A stretch of 64,000 bases of DNA from Pseudoalteromonas sp. S2755 (GCF_005886535.1 NZ_PNDS01000027.1:44455-108454); one strand, 5' to 3'. Shown: positions 51,171 through 61,729, numbered from the stretch's first letter. The notes: generated by a model not told the origin, from the sequence alone. Translations and numbers: made by a program.

Positions 51171-52412
51171 ATGGATCTAGTTAAACCGGCAAAGCCAAAA
51201 AAAACCAAACATTACATCGTCGCTGTCTGTTTAATGGTGGTGATAGTTGTTTATTTGCTGTGGCAACAATGGGCGTCTCATTCCAGTGTGAGGCGCGCTG
51301 AAATACTGGTAGCTGAGGTCAAACAAGGCCCGCTTACCTTGTCAGTAGATAGTTTTGGAGAATTACGTAGTGCTGAGCAGTTTTTATTAAACGCGCAAAG
51401 TGCGGCTATTGTTAAGGTGATCCATCACAAAGCAGGCGCAATTATTCGTAAAGGTGATGTGATAGCCGAGCTTGTGAGCCCTGATCTCGTGTTGCAAGTT
51501 CAGCAAGCCAAACAAGCCCTACGTCAGTCGCGGACAATAAAAGAGCAGCTGCTACTCACTCAACAAAGGGAGCTGTTAAACGAACAAACACAGCTGATGC
51601 AAAAACAAGGCGCGCTAAAAACCTTAGCATTGCGTCACCGCGCGGAGCAAAACCTCGCACAACAAGGCATTATTTCCGCGCTTAACTTTGCCCAAACTGA
51701 AACCACTTTGCATACCTTGCAACATGAAATTACCATGCTAGAGCAGCAAGCTAAACAGTTGCAAGCACTGCATGATTCGGCTCTTATTCTTGCCAATGAG
51801 GAAATAGATATTCGCGAGCAAGAGCTTAATAATTTACTAGAAAAACAGCAACAGCTGGAGGTTAGAGCCAGTACATCAGGGATCATTGAGCGCATGCCTC
51901 TGGCGCTTGGGCAACGAGTCAATGTTGGTGACGAATTAGCATTGATTGGCTCTAACCAATCGTTGGTGGCGCTATTGTCTGTGCCACAGTCTCAAGTGCG
52001 TTGGGTTGAAACCGGCCAAGACGTTATGGTGAAGATGCAGGCCAATACGGTAAAAGGTAAAGTGCTCCGAGTTGACCCCGTGGTGACAAACAATAGTGTG
52101 GAAGTAGAGGTAAGTCTACCAAACATCTTACCGAAGCAGGCGCGAGTGCAGCTGAGTATCTCCGCCAGTATCGTCATTAAGCACCTTGCTAATGCCACTT
52201 ATGTACAACGCCCCGCCAATGCTAAAGATAATCAAACGCAGACCTTATTTGCCCTGAGTAATGATGACACCGCAGAGCCGGTAGCAATCACTTTTGGTGC
52301 TTCAACTGGGAAATATATTGTTATAGATTCTGGCGTTGAAGCCGGGAGACGATTAATCATTTCTGATCTAGCCTATCTTGCCAGTCTAGATGAGACAATT
52401 TTATTAAAGTAG
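51171..52412 (+). CDS. Membrane-fusion protein of an ABC exporter (MacA/HlyD-like)
   Basis: The 413-residue protein has one N-terminal transmembrane helix (HYIVAVCLMVVIVVYLLW), a lipoyl-like half (LTLSVDSFGELRSAEQFLLN), a long coiled-coil hairpin at about 105-220 (rich in Gln, Leu and Glu) and a beta-barrel part (SVEVEVSLPNILPKQARVQL). It spans the periplasm and links the inner-membrane ABC pump to an outer-membrane channel. ATPase and permease genes follow with 10- and 13-base gaps. AGGAGGGGAA precedes the ATG. The promoter is sigma-54 type. Confidence 0.87.
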   Translation: MDLVKPAKPKKTKHYIVAVCLMVVIVVYLLWQQWASHSSVRRAEILVAEVKQGPLTLSVDSFGELRSAEQFLLNAQSAAIVKVIHHKAGAIIRKGDVIAELVSPDLVLQVQQAKQALRQSRTIKEQLLLTQQRELLNEQTQLMQKQGALKTLALRHRAEQNLAQQGIISALNFAQTETTLHTLQHEITMLEQQAKQLQALHDSALILANEEIDIREQELNNLLEKQQQLEVRASTSGIIERMPLALGQRVNVGDELALIGSNQSLVALLSVPQSQVRWVETGQDVMVKMQANTVKGKVLRVDPVVTNNSVEVEVSLPNILPKQARVQLSISASIVIKHLANATYVQRPANAKDNQTQTLFALSNDDTAEPVAITFGASTGKYIVIDSGVEAGRRLIISDLAYLASLDETILLK

Positions 52413-52422
52413 GAATATCAAA

Positions 52423-53127
52423 ATGATAGTGCTTAAAAATATCAATAAAGTGTTTGAAACCGAAGAGCTACAAACACATGCACTGAGAAATATTTCACTG
52501 GAAATAGCAAAAGGCGATTTTATTTCGATCTCAGGCCCCTCTGGTTGTGGTAAATCTACTTTGCTATCCATCATTGGTTTAATTGACCAAGCGACAAGTG
52601 GTAGTTATACGATTGGTGCTCATGATGTGACAACCTTGACGCTTGATCAGGCAGCTGAGCTTCGCAATGAGCATATCGGATTTGTCTTTCAGGCTTTTAA
52701 TCTCATTGATGAAATCTCGGTATTCGATAACGTCGCTTTACCCCTAAAGTATCGCCCTGAAAAGCTGAGTAAGGTTGCTGTAAAGCAGCGAGTCGAGTCT
52801 TGTTTACAAAAGGTTGGTCTGTCGCATCGTGTTCAACATAAGCCAAATCAGCTATCAGGTGGACAGCAGCAACGTGTCGCGATAGCGCGTGCTTTGGTAA
52901 CCGATCCAAGTGTTCTTCTGGTGGACGAACCGACGGGTAATTTAGATTCGAAAAGTGGCGATCAGGTGATGCAATTGATTGCTGAATTGCATCAGCAAGG
53001 CACCACAGTTTGTATGGTGACACACGACCCTCGTTATGCCGATATGGCTCCAAGGCAGGTGAAATTGTTTGATGGTGAGCTGTTAGGCACCGTCGCTTCT
53101 GCTCAATTTGTTAGTCAACGAGCATAG
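52423..53127 (+). CDS. ABC transporter ATP-binding protein (MacB/LolD-like)
   Basis: The 234-residue ATPase has Walker [11 protein letters not shown]-loop (FVFQAFNLI), signature [15 protein letters not shown], Walker [14 protein letters not shown] and H-loop (MVTHD). It is of the type that drives FtsX-like permeases in mechanotransmission rather than classical transport across the inner membrane. It lies between the fusion protein and permease genes of the same operon. The next start (53141) is 13 bases past the stop. Confidence 0.92.
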   Translation: MIVLKNINKVFETEELQTHALRNISLEIAKGDFISISGPSGCGKSTLLSIIGLIDQATSGSYTIGAHDVTTLTLDQAAELRNEHIGFVFQAFNLIDEISVFDNVALPLKYRPEKLSKVAVKQRVESCLQKVGLSHRVQHKPNQLSGGQQQRVAIARALVTDPSVLLVDEPTGNLDSKSGDQVMQLIAELHQQGTTVCMVTHDPRYADMAPRQVKLFDGELLGTVASAQFVSQRA

Positions 53128-53140
53128 AGAGGGCACCATC

Positions 53141-55525
53141 ATGCAATTGTTCAACTTAGGCCGTGCAAATATTTACCATGTTAGTGTGGTGACTACGCTG
53201 AGCTGCGTATTCGTTGTGATGCTGGTCGCAATGGGGATGTTACATAGCCTGTATTTTTCACCGCTACCATACCCGGATCCAGAACATATTGTGAAGCTTG
53301 AATACCCAATGTTTGATGAAAATGGTAACGAGAGCAGCGAAGCCTTTAATTACCCATCATTGATGCATTTATACGAGCATAAACCTGCCGCAATGGAGCA
53401 GCTGGCGATGGTGCATTATGCTGAGCAATTGCTTACCTCAGATGCAGATGCGCCTCAAGTTGAATCGGCTTATGTTTCGCCCGAGTGGTTTAGTATTTTT
53501 GATATGCCGCTTGCGATGGGGCGGGTTATTACTGAACCTGTCGATGAGAGCAGCCCTGTCGCTGTGCTGAGCTATCAAGCTTGGCAAAGTCACTTCAATG
53601 GTGACCCTGATATTTTAAATAAAACGCTGCGTCTGGATGAGCGAGAGTTTACGATTGTCGGGGTGGTGGCAGAGCGGTTTTATGAACCTAACTTAAAAAA
53701 GCTCACGCACAACACTGCGGTATGGCTACCTTGGCAATACAACCTAACTTCAGAGGAAGCTAAACCTTACTGGTGGAACCGTTATGCGCTTAACTTGATG
53801 GTGGGTAAACTGGCTACAGGGGTGGAGTATGAACAAGTCAGCCTCTCGCTTTCCAACGAAATGAACACACTGTGGCGCAGCAAAGTGAGCGACAGTGAGT
53901 ATTTTGCGAAGTGGCATATTGGCATTCGCGCGATGCCGTTGAAATCAATTATGCTCGGTAAGTCTCCCTTATTGTTATTTGGAATGTTTGTGGTATCGCT
54001 TGGCTTACTCGGTATAGCGCTCTTAAATATCAGTAACTTATACCTTGCTAGACTCAGCCAGATCCAGCGCAGACTGGCAATTCAAGCGGTGGTGGGAGCA
54101 AAAATAAGAGATATTGCGCTGATGCAGTGGTTACCGTTGCTAGCACTTTGCTTAGTATCACTCGTGGTTGCAATTGGCGCGTCTTATGTTATCTGCCAGT
54201 GGCTACAGAAAGAACTGGTGGGACTATTGCCGCAAGCGCAGCTGATTTCGTTAACCTGGCAAAGTGTGCTTGCACTGGGATTGGTCGCTTTATTGACGAG
54301 CTGGTTATTGTTGTTAGCTGGAATGTCAGCAATACGCTTTCGTCACTTAACACACATGCTAAAACAAAGCGGTAAGGGGAATGCCGTTGTTGTGAGTGCG
54401 CGAGTGCAACGGTTCATGGCAGTGAGTCAGTTAAGTATTTCTATTATCTTGACCTTCTTCTGCTTTAATGTCGGTGTTGCTGCCATATCTCATCTCAACA
54501 ATGCTTATGCGGTAGATCTCAAGAATAAATACGAAGTCACGTTTTATGCTCCTGATACTATGCCGAGAGACGAATACACAGAGGTAATGCGTCAAGCCAG
54601 TGAAGCCCTAGGGAATACCGCAGAAGTAATCGCGGTGAGTCGAAGCCGTTCACCCATCGGGCAAGGCGTTGGTACTTGGTCATTGCAAGAAGTCGAGACA
54701 CTTGAACGCGTGCATCCGGTTGGCCGAGTTGTGGATAGTGGTTATCTTGAGTTTTTTTCTTTGCCGTTACTACAAGGTCAGTTTTTCGATAGTGAAGCGG
54801 TGCGCCGCGGTGAGCAGCAGCTAATTATCAATAAAACCTTTGCTGAGCAGCTAGGTGGAGAGGAAAAGGCGCTAGGTAAGCGCTTGAGTTTCAACATTAC
54901 AGACGAAGATGCAGCGTTTGAAATTATTGGTGTCGTTGCTGATTTAGCCGTGCCTGGCGAACCCGCACTGCCCCATGTGTATCGAGCAGTACAAGGAAGC
55001 AATACGGCGTTAATTAAGACTCAGCAGCCAGTTACTAAATCCCATTTTGCAGCGCTGCTTACACAAGTTCATCCAGCATTGAAAATCTTTAGTTTCGAAT
55101 CACTTACGGTGCAGCGTGAGCAATACTTGTTGACCGATACCTTGGTCACCTATGGAGCACTATTTATCTTTGCGTTGGCGTTGTTGCTCGTGATTATTGG
55201 CCTGTTTGGTGTCTTTCGTTATAGCCAATCACTCAAAGCTTCTTATTACGGCACGAAAATGGTGCTGGGTGCCAAACACAGCGATCTCACTCGAGAGGAT
55301 CTTACTACCCACTTTAAACACATAGGTATTGCGTTAATGATCTCCCTGACAGGCTGTTTATTATTGTCGCCATACTTTCAGCAAACATTTAATGTGGCAG
55401 AGTTTTCGATTGCGGCTGTGGGGATAGTGTTGGTGTCGAGTTTGTGTTTGTATTTTTCACTACAACAGATACTGCGCAGGCCACTCAATGCATTAATCAA
55501 CCCATCTGAATTAGTGAAGGGATAA
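53141..55525 (+). CDS. ABC transporter permease, double MacB/FtsX type
   Basis: The 794-residue permease consists of two MacB-PCD/FtsX halves. Each has a periplasmic domain (first about 45-275, with DILNKTLRLDEREFTIVGVV; second about 455-670, with QLIINKTFAEQLGGEE) followed by transmembrane helices. This resembles the long ADOP-like permeases often linked to peptide or antibiotic export. I start at the ATG 53141 (GAGAGGG upstream). The frame from 53108 overlaps the ATPase gene. The substrate is unknown. Confidence 0.87.
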   Translation: MQLFNLGRANIYHVSVVTTLSCVFVVMLVAMGMLHSLYFSPLPYPDPEHIVKLEYPMFDENGNESSEAFNYPSLMHLYEHKPAAMEQLAMVHYAEQLLTSDADAPQVESAYVSPEWFSIFDMPLAMGRVITEPVDESSPVAVLSYQAWQSHFNGDPDILNKTLRLDEREFTIVGVVAERFYEPNLKKLTHNTAVWLPWQYNLTSEEAKPYWWNRYALNLMVGKLATGVEYEQVSLSLSNEMNTLWRSKVSDSEYFAKWHIGIRAMPLKSIMLGKSPLLLFGMFVVSLGLLGIALLNISNLYLARLSQIQRRLAIQAVVGAKIRDIALMQWLPLLALCLVSLVVAIGASYVICQWLQKELVGLLPQAQLISLTWQSVLALGLVALLTSWLLLLAGMSAIRFRHLTHMLKQSGKGNAVVVSARVQRFMAVSQLSISIILTFFCFNVGVAAISHLNNAYAVDLKNKYEVTFYAPDTMPRDEYTEVMRQASEALGNTAEVIAVSRSRSPIGQGVGTWSLQEVETLERVHPVGRVVDSGYLEFFSLPLLQGQFFDSEAVRRGEQQLIINKTFAEQLGGEEKALGKRLSFNITDEDAAFEIIGVVADLAVPGEPALPHVYRAVQGSNTALIKTQQPVTKSHFAALLTQVHPALKIFSFESLTVQREQYLLTDTLVTYGALFIFALALLLVIIGLFGVFRYSQSLKASYYGTKMVLGAKHSDLTREDLTTHFKHIGIALMISLTGCLLLSPYFQQTFNVAEFSIAAVGIVLVSSLCLYFSLQQILRRPLNALINPSELVKG

Positions 55526-55567
55526 GCATGACATTATGTGGGGCTATAGAGGCTTAGGCTAAGTCTG

Positions 55568-55729
55568 ATGTTAGTCGCGGTGGTTATTGCAGTTTTCAGA
55601 TCTTTAGTTGTGGCGAGTATGTTTGGCATCGTGAGTCCGCTGCTTGGGGTTTATCTGTTATTCGCTATCGAATTGGTAGGCTGTATAGTTCTAGCGCTTG
55701 AGCTTCACCATGTCACTAAGCAGATCTAG
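55568..55729 (+). CDS. Possible small membrane protein (53 residues)
   Basis: The frame encodes two hydrophobic segments (MLVAVVIAVFRSLVVASMFG; LLGVYLLFAIELVGCIVLAL) and ends HHVTKQI. It lies just behind the ABC permease gene in the same direction, but there is no clear ribosome site. It could be a remnant of a longer membrane gene. The rest of the 447-base gap before 55973 is AT-rich promoter DNA with no further gene. Confidence 0.3.
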   Translation: MLVAVVIAVFRSLVVASMFGIVSPLLGVYLLFAIELVGCIVLALELHHVTKQI

Positions 55730-55972
55730 AGTGAAAAATGTGACAAAAAGCCGAAGAAATTGTTATATCACTCACAAAAGTTATAATTGGAAAGGCCTTT
55801 TTAAATCAAAGGGTTTGGTGCTTAATTGTTTGAAATAACTTTATAATCCCCACTGTTTTTCGATAGTTATAAAAAGTTGTTCTAAAGGTGTAACAGATTC
55901 TTACAAATGTCACATCCGAGAACGCGCTAAACTTGGTACTATACGGTCAGGAAATTATCAATAGGTACTGTC

Positions 55973-57139
55973 ATGCAAGTTAAAACTTTAAAATGGATTC
56001 TACCCTTTACCGTGCTTATAGTCGGTGTTGTCGGATTTATGTTCGTCAATGCCGTTGCTAAGAGTGAACCTGAGAAGCAAGAAGTCGATTCTCGTCCTGT
56101 TGTTGAAGTTGAAACTCTCGCTGCGCAAGATCACCAAGTTGTGATCCAAAGCTATGGCGAAGTAAAACCGCTAGAAAGTACACAACTTTCTATTCAAGTA
56201 TCGGGCGAAGTTGAATACTGGCACCCTAACTTTGTTGAAGGCGGTGTGGTACAAAAAGGCGAAGTGTTACTGCGTATTGAGCAAGATAACTACGAAGCCG
56301 CGTTACTACAAGCAGAAGCAGAACTTGCCAGAGCCGAGGCGCAGCTTATCGAAGAGCAAGCACAAGCTGATGTAGCTGCTGATGAAGCAAGAAGATTTCC
56401 AAATAAAAAGCATACCGACCTATTTTTACGTAAACCGCAGGTCATGAGTGCCAAAGCCTCAGTAAAATCGGCAAAAGCTGCACTGCAGCGTGCAAAGCGA
56501 GACCTAGAAAACTGCGAAGTTATCGCGCCTTATAATGCGTTGGTGGTGAAAAAAGACGTTGGTCTTGGCCAGTTCGTTTCTATGGGGAGCTCAGTTGGTA
56601 CGGTTAATAACATCGAAACTGCCGAGGTGATTATTCCTATCGCGGGTTTTGATTCTGTATTTTTACCTGAGCGAGTGTCGGGGCTAGCTGCCACGGTTTA
56701 TCAGCGTGGTGTGAATGCCTTCACTCGTGAAGCGGTGATTGATAGAGATTTAGGTACTATTGACCAACAAACTCGCATGAACAACCTGGTGGTACGTATC
56801 AATGACCCGTATGGTCTCACAACGCGCCAGCCAGCGATAAAATACGGTACGTATGTACAAGTTAGTTTTGCGGGTAAAACCTTAAAACAAATCTACCGTC
56901 TACCTCAAGATATCGTGAACAATCAGTCAGTTTGGTTGCTGAATCAAGATAACCAGCTTGAGCCACGTAAAGTGCAAGTTATCCGCGAAGAGGGGGAGTT
57001 CTTCCTAATCGGCGATGGCATCACAAGTCGCGATAAAGTGGTCATGACACCACCTGAATATCCACAAAAAGGCATGGAAGTTAAAGTTGCTGGCACGGAC
57101 TCGTCATCAAAGCCAAGTAGTCAGCCGGAAAAGCTGTAA
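55973..57139 (+). CDS. RND efflux membrane-fusion (periplasmic adaptor) protein
   Basis: The 388-residue protein has an N-terminal membrane anchor (LKWILPFTVLIVGVVGFMFV), the lipoyl half VIQSYGEVKPLESTQLSIQV, an alpha-hairpin at about 105-180 (rich in Ala and Glu) and barrel and membrane-proximal domains (VNNQSVWLLNQDNQL). It joins the RND pump encoded 15 bases downstream to an outer-membrane channel. No outer-membrane channel gene is in the window, so a shared TolC is expected. Confidence 0.9.
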   Translation: MQVKTLKWILPFTVLIVGVVGFMFVNAVAKSEPEKQEVDSRPVVEVETLAAQDHQVVIQSYGEVKPLESTQLSIQVSGEVEYWHPNFVEGGVVQKGEVLLRIEQDNYEAALLQAEAELARAEAQLIEEQAQADVAADEARRFPNKKHTDLFLRKPQVMSAKASVKSAKAALQRAKRDLENCEVIAPYNALVVKKDVGLGQFVSMGSSVGTVNNIETAEVIIPIAGFDSVFLPERVSGLAATVYQRGVNAFTREAVIDRDLGTIDQQTRMNNLVVRINDPYGLTTRQPAIKYGTYVQVSFAGKTLKQIYRLPQDIVNNQSVWLLNQDNQLEPRKVQVIREEGEFFLIGDGITSRDKVVMTPPEYPQKGMEVKVAGTDSSSKPSSQPEKL

Positions 57140-57154
57140 CAGCAAGGAGCGACC

Positions 57155-60100
57155 ATGAGTGATATAGAAAAAACATCGCAGCGCGGTATTATCGCTTATT
57201 TTGCGAATAATACGGTAGCGGCGAATTTGTTGATGGTCTTCATACTGATCATGGGTTTTATCAGTTATATGACTATCCAAAGACAAATGTTTCCAAACTT
57301 TGAGATCAATTATGTGACGGTGTCAGCCGTATATCCCGGCGCGTCTCCTCAAGAAATTGAAGAAGGGATCTTGATCAAAATTGAGGAAGCATTAAAAGAC
57401 GTTACAGAAATCAAAAAAGGAGTTTACCGTGCCGCTAGAGGCAGCGGTAGTGCGCAACTTGAAATCTATAAAGATGAAGACCTAACGGAAGTAGAAGATA
57501 AAATTCGCTCGCGTGTGAATAGTATCGCGACCTTCCCAGCATCCATGGAGCCTGTGCAGGTTCAGCTTATAGAGTTTCGTCAAGACGTGGTGAACGTCGC
57601 GCTGGCTGGTAATCTACCGTTGAATGCGCTCAAGCCAATTGCCAAAGAGATCGAGGATGAATTACTCGAAATTCCAACGATTTCATTGGTTGATCGTTCA
57701 ACCCCGGATTATGAGATTGGTATTGAAGTTGATCCAGATGCCCTGCGTCGTTACAACCTAACGATTAGTGATGTAAGTAGCGCAATTAGACGTTACTCAA
57801 CCAACATTTCAGCAGGTCAAATCAGAACAGAGTCTGGCATTATTGCAGTGCGTGTTGAAAACCAAATGTACCGCGGTAACGAGTTTAGAAACATCCCTGT
57901 TAAGGTTGGTGATAACGGCGCCAAAATTTATCTTCAAGACATCGCAGAAATTAAAGATGGCCTAACTGAAGGTGAATATTACTTCCGTTTGAATGGAGAA
58001 AATGCGGTATTCCTGTCGGTTAAAGCGACTAAAGACCAAAATATGATCCCAATCGCGAAAGCGGTACATAAATATATCGAAGAGAAAAATGCCGAATTAC
58101 CAGCAGGCTTAAGATTAGAACCAATCGTTGATATGACGTACTACCTAAATGCTCGACTCGAGATGATGAAGAGCAATATGTTACAGGGTGCGTTACTCGT
58201 TGCGATCATGCTGACTATTTTCCTACGCTTCAAATTAGCGCTCTGGGTAATGATTGGCCTGCCGGTGTGTTTCCTTGGTGCATTCCTATTTATGCCAGCA
58301 CTTGGGATCAGTATTAATATTGTATCGCTGTTCGCCTTTATCATGGTGCTTGGGATCGTGGTGGATGACGCCATCGTCATAGGGGAATCCGCCTACTCCG
58401 AAATTGAACGCAAAGGCCACAGCGTTAAGAATGTGGTAATTGGCGCTAAGCGTGTTGCAACGCCAGCAACCTTCGGTGTATTAACAACTATTGCTGTGTT
58501 TGCACCTATGTTGTTCTCATCTGGTCCAGAAAGTGCATTCTTTAAGTCAATCTCGGGCGTTATTATTCTGTGCTTGGTATTCAGTTTGATTGAATCCAAA
58601 TGGATTTTGCCAGCGCACATTGCTCACACTAAGATTAAACCACTGCGTCCAAACAGTCGTCGTGCTGCATTTAACAAGAAGTTCTTCGCATTTGTAAACG
58701 GACCATACAGACGCTTTATTAAGCGCTGTGTTGACTGGCGCTGGACCGTATTACTAACTTTTGTGGCGATGCTGGTATTTAGCTTTAGCTTGGTGACTTC
58801 GAATTTAGTGCGTTTTATTCCGTTCCCTAAGGTGCCTGAAGATTATCCAAAGATCGAAATTACCATGAACGACAACGTATCAGATGAGCAGACCATTACA
58901 GCGATGCAGTCTATTGAGTTAATGGTACGCAATGTCGATAAAGAGATTGCCCAAGAGTTCGGTCAAGGTATGATTAAAGATGTATATTCTTGGAACCAAA
59001 GCCGCACTAAGGGCTCAGTGTTATCGACGTTAGTTGACGAAGAGCAAAGACCATTTACAGCTTTTGAACTCGCACGCCGTTGGCGCGAGGCAATGCCTGA
59101 GATCACTGCTGTGAAGTCAATCATTGTGTATGACAGTGTGGGCGATCAAAGTGGTGGTGAGGGTGAATTTGGTTATCGCTTGCTAGGTTCTGATATCGAG
59201 ACCCTCAACGCGGCGGGCAGACAGCTTATTTCAATGTTGCAGCAGCAACCTGGGTTATTTGATATCAGCTCGAGTATTGACCCGGCGAGTAAAGAAATGC
59301 AGATCGCGCTTAAGCCAGTGGCATATGAGCTTGGCTTGCAACTTGCTGATGTTGCGATTCAGGTTGGTAATAGCTTCTACGGTGGTGAAGCACAGCGTGT
59401 TATTCGTGATGGCGAAGAGATCAAAGTGATGGTGCGTTATCCTGAACTAGATCGTAAAGCTTTGGCTTCACTTAAGCGCACTATCATCACAACGCCAAAA
59501 GGCAAAGAAGTGATGCTAGGCGATGTCGTAGAGTTTACCGAGAAGCCGGGTATCAATTATATTCGTCGTGAAGATGGCTTTAGAACGGTATATGTATACG
59601 GTAGCATCGATGAAGAGCTGATTGAGCCAGATGCCGTGGTTAAGAATATCGAAGAAAATATCTTACCAGAGCTACTAAAACAGTTCCCAGGCGTAAAAAC
59701 TAAGCTAGGTGGCAGTGTGGAAGAGCGCCAAGCGCAAACCAGTGAGCAGATCTTATTCTTTGCCGCTGGTATGTTGATGGTTTATATCCTATTGGCTGTA
59801 CCGCTTAAGAGCTATGCGCAACCGCTTATCGTGATGTCGGTGATTCCGTTTAGCTTAGTTGGCGCGCTATGGGGTCACTTAGTATTTGGCTTAGATATGA
59901 GTACTATGTCTATGTTTGGACTAGTAGCCGCCGCAGGGGTCGTGATCAACGACTCATTGGTAATGACGGACTATATCAACCAAGCACGTGCCGAGGGTGT
60001 TAAGCTTAAAGAGGCAGTTATTGAAGCGGGTTGTGCACGCTTTAGGGCAATCACGCTAACCTCTATCACGACGTTTGCTGGTGTCATGCCAATCATCTTT

Positions 60101-60307
60101 GAAACGAGTCTACAAGCAAGGTTTGTTATTCCGATGGCGGTATCACTTGGGTTTGCAGTGCTATTCGCAACGCTTATCACGCTGGTGTTAGTGCCGGCCC
60201 TATACATCATCTTAACGGATGTGCAGGGCGCGGGTTCACGCTTAAAAGCGAAGATCAGACGCAAGCCTAAATCTGACGATAACCAACTAGAGAAAGCAGA
60301 AGCTTAG
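57155..60307 (+). CDS. RND-family efflux transporter permease
   Basis: The 1050-residue pump has a first helix (NLLMVFILIMGFISYMTIQR), the porter start FPNFEINYVTVSAVYPGASP, repeated large periplasmic domains and two blocks of helices. Helix 4 carries the expected acidic proton-relay region (VLGIVVDDAIVIGESAYSEI). It belongs to the AcrB/D/F superfamily, proton-driven export from the periplasm. Substrates cannot be predicted. The ATG has AAGGAG upstream, and a strong terminator follows. With the fusion protein it forms a two-gene operon. Confidence 0.93.
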   Translation: MSDIEKTSQRGIIAYFANNTVAANLLMVFILIMGFISYMTIQRQMFPNFEINYVTVSAVYPGASPQEIEEGILIKIEEALKDVTEIKKGVYRAARGSGSAQLEIYKDEDLTEVEDKIRSRVNSIATFPASMEPVQVQLIEFRQDVVNVALAGNLPLNALKPIAKEIEDELLEIPTISLVDRSTPDYEIGIEVDPDALRRYNLTISDVSSAIRRYSTNISAGQIRTESGIIAVRVENQMYRGNEFRNIPVKVGDNGAKIYLQDIAEIKDGLTEGEYYFRLNGENAVFLSVKATKDQNMIPIAKAVHKYIEEKNAELPAGLRLEPIVDMTYYLNARLEMMKSNMLQGALLVAIMLTIFLRFKLALWVMIGLPVCFLGAFLFMPALGISINIVSLFAFIMVLGIVVDDAIVIGESAYSEIERKGHSVKNVVIGAKRVATPATFGVLTTIAVFAPMLFSSGPESAFFKSISGVIILCLVFSLIESKWILPAHIAHTKIKPLRPNSRRAAFNKKFFAFVNGPYRRFIKRCVDWRWTVLLTFVAMLVFSFSLVTSNLVRFIPFPKVPEDYPKIEITMNDNVSDEQTITAMQSIELMVRNVDKEIAQEFGQGMIKDVYSWNQSRTKGSVLSTLVDEEQRPFTAFELARRWREAMPEITAVKSIIVYDSVGDQSGGEGEFGYRLLGSDIETLNAAGRQLISMLQQQPGLFDISSSIDPASKEMQIALKPVAYELGLQLADVAIQVGNSFYGGEAQRVIRDGEEIKVMVRYPELDRKALASLKRTIITTPKGKEVMLGDVVEFTEKPGINYIRREDGFRTVYVYGSIDEELIEPDAVVKNIEENILPELLKQFPGVKTKLGGSVEERQAQTSEQILFFAAGMLMVYILLAVPLKSYAQPLIVMSVIPFSLVGALWGHLVFGLDMSTMSMFGLVAAAGVVINDSLVMTDYINQARAEGVKLKEAVIEAGCARFRAITLTSITTFAGVMPIIFETSLQARFVIPMAVSLGFAVLFATLITLVLVPALYIILTDVQGAGSRLKAKIRRKPKSDDNQLEKAEA

Positions 60308-60333
60308 AAACCCTCGTTTACACCCAATAATAT

Positions 60334-60364
60334 AAAGGCCGCGCAGTGATGCTCGGCCTTTTTT
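60334..60364 (+). terminator. Strong intrinsic terminator after the RND operon
   Basis: Stem AAAGGCCG / CGGCCTTT with a 12-base loop, followed by TTTT. The remaining bases up to 60628 are AT-rich and hold no gene that I would defend. Confidence 0.85.
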
Positions 60365-60628
60365 GTGTATTAAAAACCTAGTTAGTTTCTGAAAAAGGTA
60401 AATCAATAATTTCTTGCTATACCTGTTTTGGGTAATTTTAATATAATTGCAAAAAAATGTTTAATTAAGGGTTGTTTTGAAAGTATCACTTATTTCTCAC
60501 AACGGGATGATTGATGTTGGTGAAGTCATTACCGCAGTAGACAAGTCTTTAACGATTTATCTTGATGAAATGAGTACAGGGAATATTTCTTATTATTTGT
60601 TAAGTAATAAATTTCTGAGTTTTATCTT

Positions 60629-61147
60629 ATGCAGACAAAAATTACGTTTACAAAACGCTCCGTCTTGCTGCCGCTGCGAGTCGGTATTGTCACCTCTTTC
60701 TTCGCTGTGATGGCATATTACGCACTTATGATAGAAGGGTTTCATCCAGGTGGTTCATCAACCGCTAGTGTTCGTTTTAAAGGAGATGTTACCCTTTTTT
60801 TGATTGGCATTGCGCTTTGTTTTATTGTGTACGATATCTTAAAGGCACCTCGCAAACTAGAAATTGACTTAGAGCAAGGGCGCATTTATTTTTATCCAAA
60901 ATTTTCCAGCCGTGTGCAAATTATTTTGCTAAAACCAGCCTGTGTGTTAGCGATTTATCGTCATCCTAGACATAAAAATCAATTTGGTTTGGAGTTGTAT
61001 GATTGCCGAAACGACACAGAACCAAAATTAAGCTGTGCGTGTGAGTGGAAAGCCAGTGACGCTGAAGCTGCGTTGTTTTGGCAAATGGCAAAAGAAAAAA
61101 AGAGGGCGGTTGAGCCTGCACCTAAGCCATTCTGGTTGCTAATTTAA
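60629..61147 (+). CDS. Small two-helix membrane protein of unknown function
   Basis: The 172-residue protein has a basic start, two transmembrane helices (LLPLRVGIVTSFFAVMAYYA and FLIGIALCFIVYDIL) and a cytoplasmic C-terminal domain with the conserved stretch LEIDLEQGRIYFYPK, IYRHPRHKNQFGLELYDC and CEWKASDAEAALFWQ. Topology resembles proteins with a PH-like cytoplasmic domain, but I recognise no family. A paralogue, broken by a frameshift, follows 61 bases later, so this is a tandem duplication. The start at 60629 has no strong ribosome site. Confidence 0.6.
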   Translation: MQTKITFTKRSVLLPLRVGIVTSFFAVMAYYALMIEGFHPGGSSTASVRFKGDVTLFLIGIALCFIVYDILKAPRKLEIDLEQGRIYFYPKFSSRVQIILLKPACVLAIYRHPRHKNQFGLELYDCRNDTEPKLSCACEWKASDAEAALFWQMAKEKKRAVEPAPKPFWLLI

Positions 61148-61208
61148 CGTCTTAATATGCGCTATCCCAATAGAGTTGATTATCAGTGATTAGAAAATAA
61201 AGGATAGT

Positions 61209-61729
61209 ATGATTCAGTGCGTTACATTAAAAAAAAGCTTTAGACTTCTACCTTTGCGAATTTTGGCATGCACTATATTTTTTGCATTGGGTACTTATTA
61301 TGCGATAACGGTTGAGGATGTCGTTTCTGGCAATTCATTGACTGTGGATGCTAGTTTGGCAAGACCAGCAATAATAGTGATGCTACTGCTCACTGCAGGT
61401 GTCATTGTTTATGCAATCATTATCTGGAACACACATTAATCCTCAACTTTGAGAATCGTGAAATTCACATTTATAACTGGCACTCACCACTGCCGAAAGT
61501 GTATAGAATAACGAGCAACAATAAGCTTTGTATTTATCGCCATCCAAATAAGCAGGATCAATTTGGGGCTGAGCTACTTTCTGTAGAAGGTGAAGAAGTT
61601 TATCTATATTCGAGTTTTGCCTGTAATTGGCTTGTGCCTAAATCACAAGGAGAGCAATTGTGGCAGGTTGCAAAGTCTCAGGGTGTTGCTGTAGAGGAAA
61701 CACCAGAAAGCTTTTTAGATGGTTGTTAA
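61209..61729 (+). pseudogene. Frameshifted tandem paralogue of the two-helix membrane protein
   Basis: Frame 1 (61209-61439) gives SFRLLPLRILACTIFFALG and a second helix, then stops at NTH. The second frame carries on from about 61421 with LILNFENREIHIYNW, ITSNNKLCIYRHPNKQDQFG and LVPKSQGEQLWQVAKSQG up to 61729. Joined, they give about 173 residues collinear with the 172-residue gene upstream. One frameshift near 61410-61425 separates them. It is a decayed duplicate, a sequencing error or, less likely, a programmed frameshift. Confidence 0.72.

Noticed and set aside
60477..60710. 77-codon frame starting at TTG before the two-helix membrane gene
   Set aside because: No ribosome site, AT-rich, and it overlaps the better supported start at 60629 for over 80 bases. 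Its tail is out of frame with a real gene.
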